Origin: Mesobacillus harenae | GTDB taxonomy: Bacteria; Bacillota; Bacilli; Bacillales; Cytobacillaceae | Reading direction: 5' to 3' | Length of the DNA: 64,000 nt | Assembly (NCBI RefSeq): GCF_013343715.1 | Contig: NZ_JABUNR010000012.1 | Span: 62,001-126,000 of the forward strand | Part shown: piece after piece, positions 9,239-19,412 of the stretch | How positions within the stretch are numbered: position 1 is the first letter of the stretch | Layout: every line of letters begins with the position of its first letter | Position numbers and translations under genes: made by a program | Notes under the pieces: model-generated | Databases searched by the model: none | What the model saw: the letters and a program-made list of their open reading frames with translations, nothing else | Told to the model about the DNA's origin: nothing

Positions 9239-9910
9239 ATGTTTAAATTTCAAAAATTAAGTCTTTTTTTATTGGTTATTGCAGGGTCCGTTCTGCTTAC
9301 TGGCTGCTTGGACCGACAGACGCCTGCAGAAAAAATATTTGCTGAATTAGAAAATGTTGTTGCATTGGAAGAAGAATTTGAGCAGCAGCAAGATCCACTT
9401 GTGCAACTTGAGAAAAGAGAACAGGAAATATACGAGGAAATCCTGGCGCTAGGATTGAAAGAATATGACCAAATTACAAAGTTGTCAGATGAGGCTTTGG
9501 ATGGAGTCGCTCAACGTAAAGAACATATGGAAAAGGAGCAGGAGAGCCTTAAGGCTTCTGAAACTGAATTCCAAAAAGTAGACGAACATATCCAAAATAT
9601 CGAAGATGCAGACCTTAAGGAACAAGCAACTGAGTTGTTTGACATTATGAATGAAAGGTACGCTATTCATGATGAACTTTATGAGAGTTACCAAAGTGGC
9701 TTAGAGCATGATAAAGTCTTATATGAAATGTTCAAGGATGAAGAATTGACTCTTGAGCAGTTAGAAGATCAGATAAATAAAGTGAATGAAGCTTATAGCA
9801 AGGTATTGGACGCTAACGAAAGGTTTAATCAGCAAACTGATAAATACAATCAGTCAAAGCTTGAATTTTACGAGGCAGCCGGACTTAACGCACAAACAAC
9901 GGAAGAATAA
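9239..9910 (+). CDS. ykyA: YkyA-family lipoprotein
   Basis: Lipoprotein of 223 residues. The signal peptide ends in lipobox LLTGC, and almost all of the mature part is Glu/Lys/Gln-rich coiled coil (about 30-215). This matches the YkyA family (putative cell-wall-binding lipoprotein), and the position immediately before pdhA is the same as in B. subtilis. AGGAGGT precedes the ATG. It has its own terminator. The molecular role is not established. Confidence 0.85.
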   Translation: MFKFQKLSLFLLVIAGSVLLTGCLDRQTPAEKIFAELENVVALEEEFEQQQDPLVQLEKREQEIYEEILALGLKEYDQITKLSDEALDGVAQRKEHMEKEQESLKASETEFQKVDEHIQNIEDADLKEQATELFDIMNERYAIHDELYESYQSGLEHDKVLYEMFKDEELTLEQLEDQINKVNEAYSKVLDANERFNQQTDKYNQSKLEFYEAAGLNAQTTEE

Positions 9911-9916
9911 ATAGCC

Positions 9917-9947
9917 AAAGGCCAGCGTAAAGTGCTGGCCTTTTTTT
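9917..9947 (+). terminator. Terminator of ykyA
   Basis: AAAGGCCAGC (9917-9926) and GCTGGCCTTT (9934-9943) form a perfect ten-base stem followed by seven T residues. Confidence 0.9.
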
Positions 9948-9979
9948 GTATCAGGATTTATATAGTTGATTATCATCAT

Positions 9980-10065
9980 CCAGCTCCAGCGCCTAGGTTC
10001 TCGAGATCGCTTCGGTCCATTTATGTCAAAAAACGAGTTCACCTAAGCCTGTCAGCTTTTGACAT
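9980..10065. repeat. Degenerate repeat fragment with a perfect 9-bp palindrome
   Basis: Starts CCAGCTCCAGCGCCTAGG and includes GATCGCTTCGGTCC, both typical of the modular family in reverse orientation. It is followed by ATGTCAAAA (10023-10031) and TTTTGACAT (10057-10065), a perfect inverted pair. It lies after the ykyA terminator. Confidence 0.55.
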
Positions 10066-11740
<1,675 letters not shown>

Positions 11741-11743
11741 GCC

Positions 11744-12721
11744 ATGGCTCAAATGACAATGATTCAAGCTATAACGGATGCGATGCGCAATGAACTTCGC
11801 AACGATCCTAATGTATTGGTTTTTGGTGAAGACGTAGGATTGAACGGCGGGGTATTCCGTGCCACTGAAGGTCTGCAGGCGGAATTTGGAGAAGAAAGAG
11901 TATTTGACACTCCGTTGGCAGAGTCGGGAATTGGCGGTCTCGCTATTGGACTAGGACTTCAGGGTTTCCGTCCGGTTATGGAGATACAATTTTTCGGGTT
12001 TGTTTATGAAGTGATGGATGCTGTTGCTGGTCAAATGGCACGAATGAGGTACCGCTCAGGAGGGCGTTATCATTCACCTGTTACGATTCGCTCACCATTT
12101 GGAGGAGGCGTTCACACACCAGAACTTCATGCCGACAGCCTAGAAGGATTAGTTGCTCAGCAGCCTGGCTTAAAAGTAGTTATCCCTTCAACTCCGTATG
12201 ATGCAAAAGGTCTGCTTATCTCTGCAATCCGTGACAATGATCCTGTAGTGTTCTTAGAGCACATGAAATTGTACCGGTCTTTCCGTCAGGAGGTTCCTGA
12301 AGAGGAGTATATGATTCCGATTGGGAAGGCGGACGTTAAGCGAGAAGGTACGGATATGTCGATTATTACTTACGGAGCAATGGTTCATGAATCTTTAAAA
12401 GCTGCAGAAGAGCTAGAAAAAGAAGGCCATTCAGTTGAAGTTGTTGATCTAAGAACTATTATGCCGTTTGATATTGAGACTATTATTGCTTCTGTTGAAA
12501 AAACAGGCCGGGTTATTGTTGTTCAAGAAGCACAGAGACAAGCAGGCATGGCTTCCCAAATAGTTGCTGAAATAAATGAGCGCGCAATATTAAGCCTTGA
12601 AGCACCGGTACTTCGAGTGACAGCTCCTGACACTGTTTTTGCATTCTCACAGGCAGAATCAGTATGGCTTCCAAACTATAAAGATGTCATTGAGGCAGCT
12701 AAAAAAGTACTTACTTTCTAA
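11744..12721 (+). CDS. pdhB: Pyruvate dehydrogenase E1 beta subunit
   Basis: E1 beta subunit of 325 residues that completes the alpha2-beta2 E1 tetramer and contributes the catalytic Glu and His regions for ThDP activation. It has the typical start [25 protein letters not shown], and C-terminal transketolase domain motifs ([13 protein letters not shown]). It starts three bases after the pdhA stop. A 65-base gap to pdhC is the longest spacing in the operon, and I see no hairpin in it. Confidence 0.97.
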   Translation: MAQMTMIQAITDAMRNELRNDPNVLVFGEDVGLNGGVFRATEGLQAEFGEERVFDTPLAESGIGGLAIGLGLQGFRPVMEIQFFGFVYEVMDAVAGQMARMRYRSGGRYHSPVTIRSPFGGGVHTPELHADSLEGLVAQQPGLKVVIPSTPYDAKGLLISAIRDNDPVVFLEHMKLYRSFRQEVPEEEYMIPIGKADVKREGTDMSIITYGAMVHESLKAAEELEKEGHSVEVVDLRTIMPFDIETIIASVEKTGRVIVVQEAQRQAGMASQIVAEINERAILSLEAPVLRVTAPDTVFAFSQAESVWLPNYKDVIEAAKKVLTF

Positions 12722-12786
12722 GTTATAACCTGAAACATTTTAACCAATGCATATACTTAGCATTAACTTTAGGAGGGTGAATTCCA

Positions 12787-14151
12787 TTGTCATTTCAATT
12801 TAAGCTGCCTGATATAGGAGAAGGTATTCACGAAGGTGAAATCGTTAAATGGTTTGTTAAGCCTGGTGACAAAATCCAGGAAGATGATGTACTTTGTGAA
12901 GTACAAAATGACAAAGCTGTTGTCGAAATTCCTTCACCTGTAGCAGGTACAGTAGAAGAGATCCATGTAGACGAGGGAACAGTTGCAACAGTTGGACAAG
13001 TGCTAATTTCCTTCGATGCTCCTGGGTATGAAAATTTAAAATTTAAAGGTGAAGAAGAAGAGGCTCCTGCTAAATCAGAAAAAACTGAAGCGCAAGTTCA
13101 GTCGGTTAATGAGTCTGGTCAGGAGATTGAGAAGGAAAAAGCACCGATGCAAAATAATGACGGTGCCACAGGGGCCGGAGAAAAAGCAGAAGAAACGGTT
13201 GATGCTGATCCGAACCGCCGAGTTATCGCGATGCCTTCTGTTCGAAAATACGCTCGTGAAAAGGGTATAGCGATAAGCAAGGTACAGGGATCCGGTAAAA
13301 ATGGGCGTGTACTAAAGGATGACATAGATAGTTTCCTTGAAGGAGGAACAGCCGCACCTGAAGCGCCAGCCGCTTCTGAAGCAGTGCAACAGGAAGCAGC
13401 TGCACCGAAGGAAGATAGTAAGACAGCGGCTGCTATTCCACAGGGTCAATACCCTGAAACACGTGAAAAGATGAGCGGTATGCGTAAAGCAATCGCTAAA
13501 GCAATGGTTAATTCTAAGCACACTGCACCACATGTAACATTAATGGATGAGATCGATGTGACTAAGCTTGTAGCACACCGCAAAAAGTTTAAAGAAGTTG
13601 CAGCTGCTAAAGGAATTAAGCTTACATTCCTTCCATATGTGGTAAAGGCATTAACAAGTGCACTGCGTGAGTATCCAGCTTTAAATACATCTTTAGATGA
13701 TGCAACTAGCGAGATCATTCACAAGCATTACTATAATATTGGTATTGCTGCCGATACAGAAAAAGGACTATTAGTTCCGGTTGTGAAAGATGCCGACCGC
13801 AAATCTGTATTTAATATTTCAGATGAGATTAACGAACTTGCCGGTAAGGCTCGGGATGGCAAGTTATCTCCTGACGAAATGAAGGGCGCATCATGCACAA
13901 TTACTAATATCGGATCCGCTGGCGGACAGTGGTTTACACCAGTTATCAATCATCCTGAAGTTGCAATTCTTGGTATTGGCCGTATAGCTGAGAAACCAGT
14001 TGTTAAAGACGGGGAGATTGTTGCTGCACCTGTATTAGCATTATCATTAAGCTTTGATCACAGAATGATCGATGGTGCTACGGCGCAGAATGCATTAAAT
14101 CACATTAAACGCTTGTTGAATGATCCAGAACTTTTGTTAATGGAGGCGTAA
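12787..14151 (+). CDS. pdhC: Dihydrolipoamide acetyltransferase (E2)
   Basis: Core enzyme of the complex, 454 residues. Domain order: one lipoyl domain (1-78) with the lipoylated Lys in NDKAVVEI; an acidic/Ala linker; a peripheral-subunit binding domain (about 140-175, [16 protein letters not shown]); an Ala/Pro-rich linker; and the catalytic acetyltransferase domain with active-site DHRMIDGA. The TTG start follows GGAGGGTG. A single lipoyl domain is usual for Gram-positive E2. It transfers acetyl groups to coenzyme A. Confidence 0.97.
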   Translation: MSFQFKLPDIGEGIHEGEIVKWFVKPGDKIQEDDVLCEVQNDKAVVEIPSPVAGTVEEIHVDEGTVATVGQVLISFDAPGYENLKFKGEEEEAPAKSEKTEAQVQSVNESGQEIEKEKAPMQNNDGATGAGEKAEETVDADPNRRVIAMPSVRKYAREKGIAISKVQGSGKNGRVLKDDIDSFLEGGTAAPEAPAASEAVQQEAAAPKEDSKTAAAIPQGQYPETREKMSGMRKAIAKAMVNSKHTAPHVTLMDEIDVTKLVAHRKKFKEVAAAKGIKLTFLPYVVKALTSALREYPALNTSLDDATSEIIHKHYYNIGIAADTEKGLLVPVVKDADRKSVFNISDEINELAGKARDGKLSPDEMKGASCTITNIGSAGGQWFTPVINHPEVAILGIGRIAEKPVVKDGEIVAAPVLALSLSFDHRMIDGATAQNALNHIKRLLNDPELLLMEA

Positions 14152-14154
14152 TAA

Positions 14155-15564
14155 ATGGTAGTAGGAGATTTCCCAATTGAAACAGATACTCTAGTTATAG
14201 GTGCAGGTCCTGGCGGTTATGTAGCTGCTATTCGAGCTGCACAGCTAGGACAAAAAGTTACAATCGTCGAAAAAGGAACGCTTGGCGGCGTCTGTTTAAA
14301 CGTAGGCTGTATCCCTTCAAAAGCGCTAATTGCTGCAGGACATCGTTATGAGACTGCAATCCATTCAGACTCGATGGGGATTACCGCTGAAAATGTTAAA
14401 GTCGATTTTTCCAAAGTGCAAGAATGGAAAGCTAGCGTCGTTAACAAATTGACAGGCGGTGTTGAAGGTCTGCTAAAAGGAAATAAAGTCGACATTATTT
14501 CTGGAGAGGCCTATTTTGTTGATTCAAATACAGTACGTGTGATGGATGAGAACTCAGCTCAGACGTATAAATTTAAGAATGCAATAATCGCAACTGGATC
14601 TCGTCCAATTGAAATACCAGCATTTAAATACACTAAACGCGTTCTTGACTCGACAGGAGCTCTTGCTCTTAAAGAGATCCCTAAGAAAATAGTTGTCATT
14701 GGCGGCGGATATATCGGGACCGAGCTTGGTGGTGCCTATGCAAGCTTTGGAACAGAAGTAACAATTCTTGAGGGCGCTGACGAAATCCTAAATGGATTTG
14801 AAAAGCAGATGACTTCCCTTGTAAGCCGAAACCTTAAGAAAAAAGGTGCATCAATCATTACTAAAGCTATGGCAAAAGGTGTCGAGGAAACTGAAGACGG
14901 TGTGGTTGTATCGTACGAGGTAAAAGGCGAAGAGAAGAAGGTTGAAGCAGACTATGTTTTTGTTATGGTAGGAAGAAAGCCAAATACAGATGAACTTGGT
15001 CTTGATCAAGTAGGGATCGAAATGTCAGACCGCGGGGTTATTAAAATTGATAAGCAGTGCCGGACTAATGTCAGCAATATTTATGCAATTGGTGACATTG
15101 TCGAGGGACCTCCGCTTGCCCATAAGGCTTCTTACGAAGGGAAGATTGCTGCAGAAGCTGTAGCAGGCCATCCATCAGAAATCGATTATTTAGCTATTCC
15201 GGCAGTTGTATTCTCAGATCCAGAACTAGCATCAGTAGGATATACTGAGCAACAAGCGAAAGACGAAGGAATTGAAGTGATTGCAGCGAAATTCCCATTT
15301 GCTGCTAACGGCCGTGCTTTAGCACTAAACAATACAGATGGGTTTGTAAAATTAGTAACCCGTAAAGAAGACGGTTTAGTTATTGGAGCCCAAATTGCGG
15401 GAGCTAGTGCATCAGATATGATTGCCGAGCTAGGTCTTGCAATTGAGGCAGGAATGACGGCAGAAGATCTTGCTATGACTATCCACGCTCACCCAACTCT
15501 TGGTGAGATTACGATGGAAGCAGCAGAGGTTGCTCTTGGAAGCCCAATTCATATCGTAAAGTAA
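14155..15564 (+). CDS. pdhD: Dihydrolipoamide dehydrogenase (E3)
   Basis: FAD-dependent disulfide oxidoreductase of 469 residues that reoxidises E2 lipoamide. It shows the FAD motif [14 protein letters not shown], the redox-active disulfide [13 protein letters not shown], the NAD motif [10 protein letters not shown] and C-terminal HAHPTLGE with the active-site His-Glu pair. It begins three bases after pdhC and ends the operon before a strong terminator. Confidence 0.97.
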   Translation: MVVGDFPIETDTLVIGAGPGGYVAAIRAAQLGQKVTIVEKGTLGGVCLNVGCIPSKALIAAGHRYETAIHSDSMGITAENVKVDFSKVQEWKASVVNKLTGGVEGLLKGNKVDIISGEAYFVDSNTVRVMDENSAQTYKFKNAIIATGSRPIEIPAFKYTKRVLDSTGALALKEIPKKIVVIGGGYIGTELGGAYASFGTEVTILEGADEILNGFEKQMTSLVSRNLKKKGASIITKAMAKGVEETEDGVVVSYEVKGEEKKVEADYVFVMVGRKPNTDELGLDQVGIEMSDRGVIKIDKQCRTNVSNIYAIGDIVEGPPLAHKASYEGKIAAEAVAGHPSEIDYLAIPAVVFSDPELASVGYTEQQAKDEGIEVIAAKFPFAANGRALALNNTDGFVKLVTRKEDGLVIGAQIAGASASDMIAELGLAIEAGMTAEDLAMTIHAHPTLGEITMEAAEVALGSPIHIVK

Positions 15565-15568
15565 AGCT

Positions 15569-15605
15569 AAAAGTCCCCCTTTCAAATAGGAAGGGGGACT
15601 TTTAT
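15569..15605 (+). terminator. Terminator of the pdh operon
   Basis: AAAAGTCCCCCTT pairs with AAGGGGGACTTTT around a short loop. It is very GC-stable and ends in T residues. Confidence 0.9.
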
Positions 15606-15621
15606 AATGGAATATTAATAA

Positions 15622-15654
15622 AAAACGCAGCTGGAATTTTCCAGCTGCGTTTTG
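15622..15654. terminator. Second hairpin, bidirectional
   Basis: Perfect 13-base arms AAAACGCAGCTGG and CCAGCTGCGTTTT. It serves the leftward lipoprotein gene and backs up the pdh terminator. Confidence 0.8.
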
Positions 15655-15678
15655 CATATTAGCTTATTTTTTAAGTGA

Positions 15679-16068
15679 TTAGTTAATTAAGTCATATGAA
15701 AGGATTTTTGATACAGATCCAACAATTTGATCTTTAGGAACACTGCCATTTATTTTCGCCATTACCTTATCCTGTTGTATCACTAAAATAGCAGGACTGT
15801 TATCTATATCATAAGTGCTGTAATATTTTTTTGCGTTAGCTGCTGTAAAAACCACCATATTATTAATTTCAGCCGGGAATTCCTTTTTCAGCTCAATAAT
15901 TGCATCATAATATGCGGCCTCATGGCGATTGTCTGACTCGTTGGATAAGAATACAATCTGCATGTTATCATCTTCAAATATCAAAGGTTCTGCCTTGCCT
16001 GCAGAGTCGTTACACGAAGCGGTCAAAAACAGGAACGAAGCGACAAAGATTAAAGACAATCCTTTCAT
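15679..16068 (-). CDS. slp: Small lipoprotein, thioredoxin-like (slp position)
   Basis: Predicted lipoprotein of 129 residues with lipobox LTASC. The mature part resembles a thioredoxin fold without a CXXC: a beta strand QIVFLSNES, a helix, then YDIDNSPAILVI where thioredoxins have the cis-Pro loop, and a C-terminal helix. The ATG at 16068 gives a standard signal peptide; an in-frame GTG lies 15 bases upstream. Its place between pdhD and speA matches slp (small peptidoglycan-associated lipoprotein) of B. subtilis. The symbol rests on position and type only. Confidence 0.65.
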   Translation of the reverse strand: MKGLSLIFVASFLFLTASCNDSAGKAEPLIFEDDNMQIVFLSNESDNRHEAAYYDAIIELKKEFPAEINNMVVFTAANAKKYYSTYDIDNSPAILVIQQDKVMAKINGSVPKDQIVGSVSKILSYDLIN

Positions 16069-16263
16069 TTCAATTAGCCTCACTTTTTTGCAGATTCAGT
16101 TGCCTGCAAATCTGCAGGTTTGTCCATATTCTATCACAGCAATCAAATAAAACAGGAGTTGTCATTTAAATGTTACAGAAATGAAAAATATCCTGAGGTT
16201 TTATTCATATAGTATTTTAAAGGCATGTTTTCTTAGCTGATAGACAGGGAATTATGTTTATAA

Positions 16264-16521
16264 ATGGTGGTGGCCAAGGTGGGAATTTATTCGGTAATCA
16301 TTTTGCAATTAATGGTTTGGAGCGGTTACACCCTTATAGAGTGGCTATCAAAGCACGACCAGCCTATCTATAATGTCATTATGTTCTTTATCTTCTTTTA
16401 CTTGGCCGTTGTTATAGGAAACTATATTGTAAGGTCAACCAAGAAAACTTTTTTGGCAACGCTAATTAGTTTGGCTATTTATACGACGTTCCATTTGATG
16501 ATGAAACTCCTTTTATTTTAG
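16264..16521 (+). CDS. Small membrane protein, unknown
   Basis: Up to 85 residues with three hydrophobic segments (about 6-24, 38-55, 65-83) and few charges. I do not recognise a family. The start is uncertain: no strong ribosome site precedes the ATG at 16264, and alternative GTG codons lie a few residues in. About 100 bases separate it from the polysaccharide deacetylase gene. Confidence 0.55.
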   Translation: MVVAKVGIYSVIILQLMVWSGYTLIEWLSKHDQPIYNVIMFFIFFYLAVVIGNYIVRSTKKTFLATLISLAIYTTFHLMMKLLLF

Positions 16522-16624
16522 GAAAAGAGGATGATATTCCAGTCAAAGGTAAACGTTGGAATCATACCTCTGGACATGCTACCATTGAGAGAAAGAAACA
16601 AGTTCTAAAAGGGGAGGACATCTT

Positions 16625-17485
16625 ATGAGTAGAAACTTTATTCTTTTTTTAGGGGCAGTTATGCTCCTCAGTTCTTGCAGCTCTAATCCAACTTCTGAAC
16701 AAGAATCCGCTGCCCAGCCGTCGGAAACTGAAGCAAGCACGAAGGTAAAGGCTGAGGAAACCCAACGTACCGAGGAAACTGCCGGGAAAGAAAAAGAGGA
16801 TCAGATAGAAGAAGAAAGCGCTGATAGTAAAGAGGCTAGCCTGCCTTTATCTCCAAAATACCGTATCAATCAAAATAACTGGTCAATTGAACTAATTGAA
16901 CAAGGTGAAGAGAAGCCCGTTCTTTTGACAATAGATGATGCTCCTGATAAGCATTCACTCGATATGGCAAAAAAAATGGATCAACTAGGAGTTAAAGCGA
17001 TCTTTTTCGTTAATGGACATTTTCTGGATACTCCTGAAGAGGCTGAAATATTAAAACAAATACATGAACTGGGATTTCCAATTGGAAATCATACTTACAA
17101 TCATGAAAGCCTTCCGAAACTAAGTGAAGAGAAACAAATTGAAGAGATTATTTCTCTTAATGACAGGGTTGAGGAAATTATTGGAGTACGTCCCCAATAT
17201 TTTAGAGCGCCATTTGGACAAAACACGGAGGTCAGCTTTAAAGTTGCCGAAGAAGAAAAAATGACCTTAATGAATTGGACATATGGATATGATTGGGAAA
17301 AAGATTACTTAACAAAGGAAAAACTTGCTGATATTATGGTTAATACACCTTTACTTAATTCTGGAGCAAATTTGCTAATGCATGACCGTGAGTGGACAAG
17401 CGCTGCTCTTGAGGATATAGTCAAGGGCCTGCAGGCTAAAAGTTATACCATTGCAGACCCGGCACTAATTGAAACCCCAAAATAG
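16625..17485 (+). CDS. Polysaccharide deacetylase (NodB-type) lipoprotein
   Basis: Lipoprotein of 286 residues. Lipobox LLSSC is followed by a long Glu/Ser/Thr-rich linker (20-78), then a NodB homology domain. Catalytic motifs: TIDDAPD (motif 1, the catalytic-base and metal Asp pair), NHTYNH (motif 2, metal His residues), RAPFGQN (motif 3) and LMHD (motif 5). This suggests a metal-dependent deacetylase acting on peptidoglycan or another surface glycan. GGGGAGGA precedes the ATG. Motif 1 reads DDAP where DDGP is usual, a small deviation. Confidence 0.85.
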   Translation: MSRNFILFLGAVMLLSSCSSNPTSEQESAAQPSETEASTKVKAEETQRTEETAGKEKEDQIEEESADSKEASLPLSPKYRINQNNWSIELIEQGEEKPVLLTIDDAPDKHSLDMAKKMDQLGVKAIFFVNGHFLDTPEEAEILKQIHELGFPIGNHTYNHESLPKLSEEKQIEEIISLNDRVEEIIGVRPQYFRAPFGQNTEVSFKVAEEEKMTLMNWTYGYDWEKDYLTKEKLADIMVNTPLLNSGANLLMHDREWTSAALEDIVKGLQAKSYTIADPALIETPK

Positions 17486-17492
17486 CTGCAAT

Positions 17493-17526
17493 ACAAACAG
17501 GACTGCCAGCCGGCAGTCCTGTTTGT
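17493..17526. terminator. Hairpin between convergent genes
   Basis: Perfect 15-base arms from ACAAACAGGACTGCC to GGCAGTCCTGTTTGT with a four-base loop. The T run is short on both sides. Confidence 0.65.
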
Positions 17527-17543
17527 AGAAATCTGACTTTTCA

Positions 17544-17978
17544 TTATTTCCTTGGATAAAAGTACATGACTCGTCCGTTAAATAAATGGAGTTCACCCTG
17601 CAGTTTTTTTGCTAGGAATTTACAAAACTCATTTGCCTTTCCTTTGTCACCATGAGTGGCGTTTTCAGGGAGTGTAACCTGTATGTATGTTTGTTGAACT
17701 GGAGTGTTCCCATCAGAAAAGACTTCTTCTTGATCAACCCCAAGTAAGATAACGTTATAACGGTCCTCGGTTGCCAAAAGGTAAAACCAAGATCCTCTTC
17801 CGCCCTCTTCTTCTTTAATTTCGTACGGAAATGCAGAATCAGAATATGCCCAGCTAACCTGATTGCCGGTTTTAGCGGTGATCTCCTTATAATATTGGAA
17901 CAATTCCTTTAGTTCATCAGTGGTAATCGATTGTTTTGAAGATGAAGGAACTAACTTAATATAAGCGTTCGCTTTCAT
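17544..17978 (-). CDS. Conserved small protein, probably DUF1885
   Basis: Soluble protein of 144 residues with no signal peptide or membrane segment. Its start MKANAYIKLVPSSSKQSIT and the pattern of alternating strands and helices resemble DUF1885 proteins of Bacillaceae, which have a known fold but no known role. Strong AGGGGGAGAG lies before the ATG. It is transcribed alone, converging on the deacetylase gene. Confidence 0.65.
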   Translation of the reverse strand: MKANAYIKLVPSSSKQSITTDELKELFQYYKEITAKTGNQVSWAYSDSAFPYEIKEEEGGRGSWFYLLATEDRYNVILLGVDQEEVFSDGNTPVQQTYIQVTLPENATHGDKGKANEFCKFLAKKLQGELHLFNGRVMYFYPRK

Positions 17979-18137
17979 GCTCTCTCCCCCTGTATCTATG
18001 CTCTATGATGTTCTCATTCTAGCACTGAATAAAATAAGCTGACAACTAATTAAGCAAAATTTAGAATATCCCTTGATAATTAACAAAAAACAAATTATAA
18101 TAATATTCTAAATGTTTTAACAAAGGAGGAGAGATAC

Positions 18138-18437
18138 ATGGAACTTTTCCAAAAGCTCTATGATGAGCACGAGAACGTTAGGGTGCGATTTGTTGGTTTT
18201 ACGACAGATCATAATCGATATGATTTTGGTATTGTGTATACGAATATGTTTTTCGGAAAACCGTTGGTCGTATGTATGCAAACAGGAAGATCAAGTCTCC
18301 TCGAAACAAAAGACCTCGAAGATATTGACTATATCAAAACTGTATTCCGTATCCCGGATGTAAAACAGGCTGAAGACCTCATTGAATTTTTTAAGGATTC
18401 ACTTCCGGCCGTCCCTTTTGGAACACAATATGAATAA
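18138..18437 (+). CDS. DUF3055-type small protein
   Basis: Soluble protein of 99 residues, opening MELFQKLYDEHENVRVRFVG and with the conserved YDFGIVYTNMFFGKPLVVCMQTGRSSLL. I recognise this as the DUF3055 group, common in Bacillaceae. AAAGGAGGAG precedes the ATG. Its function is unknown. It has its own promoter region and terminator. Confidence 0.75.
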   Translation: MELFQKLYDEHENVRVRFVGFTTDHNRYDFGIVYTNMFFGKPLVVCMQTGRSSLLETKDLEDIDYIKTVFRIPDVKQAEDLIEFFKDSLPAVPFGTQYE

Positions 18438-18452
18438 TTTTGTATGAAAGAG

Positions 18453-18480
18453 AGCAGGCCATTTAGGTCTGCTTTTACTT
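18453..18480 (+). terminator. Terminator of the DUF3055 gene
   Basis: AGCAGGCC (18453-18460) pairs with GGTCTGCT (18466-18473), one G-T pair, followed by T-rich sequence. Confidence 0.75.
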
Positions 18481-18860
18481 TTAGTTTCTAATGTTGAAAT
18501 TGCGGATCGGATCAAAATAGCGAGACTCTCCTAAACTTACATTTATTTCCTGTTTTTTATTATGCTTATTAATAATGGTCCTTGGATGAACGTACTAGTC
18601 AAGCCCCCTGCTATGAGGAGAGGAGGGAGAGAGGTAGAAAAACGGAAACAGAAAGTCCATTCTAGGCGATCTCACTGGGGAGTCAAAAGGTGAACCTCTT
18701 GGTTTCATTATAAGGATCAAAACACCCTCGAGAGGCTTCACGCTCCTCAAAAGCTATCTCTCTAACGCTTATAAAGATTACTCTCGTGCAGCTAGACTTG
18801 CTTGATGGTTCGTCAGCGGGAAAGAGCGAGTTGACTCACTTCAACCTTCAAGTTTTAGTA
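18481..18860. other. Intergenic stretch without a recognisable gene
   Basis: About 380 bases between two terminator-like hairpins. There is no ORF with a ribosome site and a plausible product on either strand. It contains a purine-rich tract near 18615-18640. See the orphan terminator at 18861-18900. Confidence 0.4.
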
Positions 18861-18900
18861 GAGCTTAAGCAAAAAAACTTTAATTAAGCTCATTTTTTTT
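18861..18900 (+). terminator. Orphan terminator-like hairpin
   Basis: GAGCTTAA (18861-18868) pairs with TTAAGCTC (18884-18891), followed by A and eight T residues. No gene ends here; the nearest upstream CDS already has its own terminator at 18453. Confidence 0.6.
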
Positions 18901-18944
18901 ATTCCTCATCATATATTGTGTTTAAATAGAATAAAAATAGGAAA

Positions 18945-18955
18945 TATGTTATACA
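18945..18955. promoter_or_regulatory. CcpN operator, upstream site
   Basis: TATGTTATACA is an exact match to the CcpN consensus TRTGHYATAYW. It lies just upstream of the SR1 -35 box. Confidence 0.75.
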
Positions 18956-18963
18956 AATAACAC

Positions 18964-18992
18964 TTGATTTATTTAATGTGTTATATTATTAT
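18964..18992 (+). promoter_or_regulatory. Sigma-A promoter of SR1
   Basis: TTGATT (18964-18969), a 17-base spacer and TATTAT (18987-18992). The expected RNA start is near 18999. Confidence 0.7.
18977..18987. promoter_or_regulatory. CcpN operator, downstream site
   Basis: TGTGTTATATT, a second exact match to TRTGHYATAYW. It lies in the spacer and touches the -10 box of the SR1 promoter, 32 bases (about three helical turns) from the first site. Confidence 0.75.
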
Positions 18993-19005
18993 TCAATTAA
19001 GGATA

Positions 19006-19019
19006 TTAAAGCGCTTACA
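19006..19019. promoter_or_regulatory. cre-like site in the SR1 leader
   Basis: TTAAAGCGCTTACA matches the CcpA operator consensus TGWNANCGNTNWCA except for the second base. It would sit at about +8, a position suited to roadblock repression. Confidence 0.5.
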
Positions 19020-19058
19020 GCAACGTGTTTAATTTTAATCTGAAAAGGGGTTTGTAAA

Positions 19059-19172
19059 ATGGGAACGATCGTATGTCAAACTTGCAATTCAACAATTGAC
19101 CATTTTGAAGATGAAAAGGTAACTACGCTGTATTCTAATTGCGGCTGCTGTGACCAAGAAGAAGAAAATTAA
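19059..19172 (+). CDS. sr1P: SR1P, GapA-binding peptide
   Basis: Peptide of 37 residues reading MGTIVCQTCNSTIDHFEDEK, then VTTLYSNCGCCDQEEEN. It is clearly related to B. subtilis SR1P (MGTIVCQDCNEAIHHFEDEK...), which binds glyceraldehyde-3-phosphate dehydrogenase GapA and promotes its interaction with RNase J1. It keeps the N-terminal CXXC and a C-terminal Cys cluster. AAAGGGG precedes the ATG. It is encoded inside SR1. The RNase J1 gene lies in this same window. Confidence 0.92.
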   Translation: MGTIVCQTCNSTIDHFEDEKVTTLYSNCGCCDQEEEN

Positions 19173-19186
19173 TAACAAACTTAAAT

Positions 19187-19216
19187 AAAGCATGCGGTCT
19201 CCGCATGCTTTTCTTT
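19187..19216 (+). terminator. Terminator of SR1
   Basis: AAAGCATGCGG (19187-19197), loop TCT, CCGCATGCTTT (19201-19211), then T-rich sequence. Confidence 0.9.
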
Positions 19217-19257
19217 TATATTGGAAATTCTGTAACCTACTAATCTAAGAATTTTCA

Positions 19258-19411
19258 CAGCTTGTCGTCCCCTTGCTGAAGGCAAAAAGCGCCTTCATTC
19301 AGGCCCTGTCTTATGCTGTTCGGGGCTGAACATGGCGCTTCCGCTTTGGTTGGCTTCTTTGTCGGAGTCTCCAGTTTCCGCGTTTCTAAACAGTCGGCTT
19401 CCGCTTTTGGT
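19258..19411 (-). repeat. Modular repeat, hybrid/truncated copy
   Basis: Read on the minus strand: the flank GCGGAAGCCGACTG, then the 5' half of a B module (AGAAAC, GAAACT, GACTCC, apex start GAAGC) which stops at the apex and is joined to a third module type. That module has its own flank AAAGCGGAAGCGCC and apex GAAGGC (minus-strand view of 19278-19296). It lies between convergent SR1 and speA. Confidence 0.7.
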
Positions 19412-19412
19412 T

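Larger units (their letters stand above)
18999..19215 (+). ncRNA. Dual-function regulatory RNA SR1
   Basis: Inferred transcript of about 217 nt from the promoter above to the terminator at 19187-19216. In B. subtilis SR1 (about 205 nt) is a base-pairing RNA that inhibits ahrC translation and also encodes the peptide SR1P. Identity here rests on the SR1P reading frame, location next to speA, size, and the CcpN operators. The base-pairing region cannot be verified without ahrC. Confidence 0.8.
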
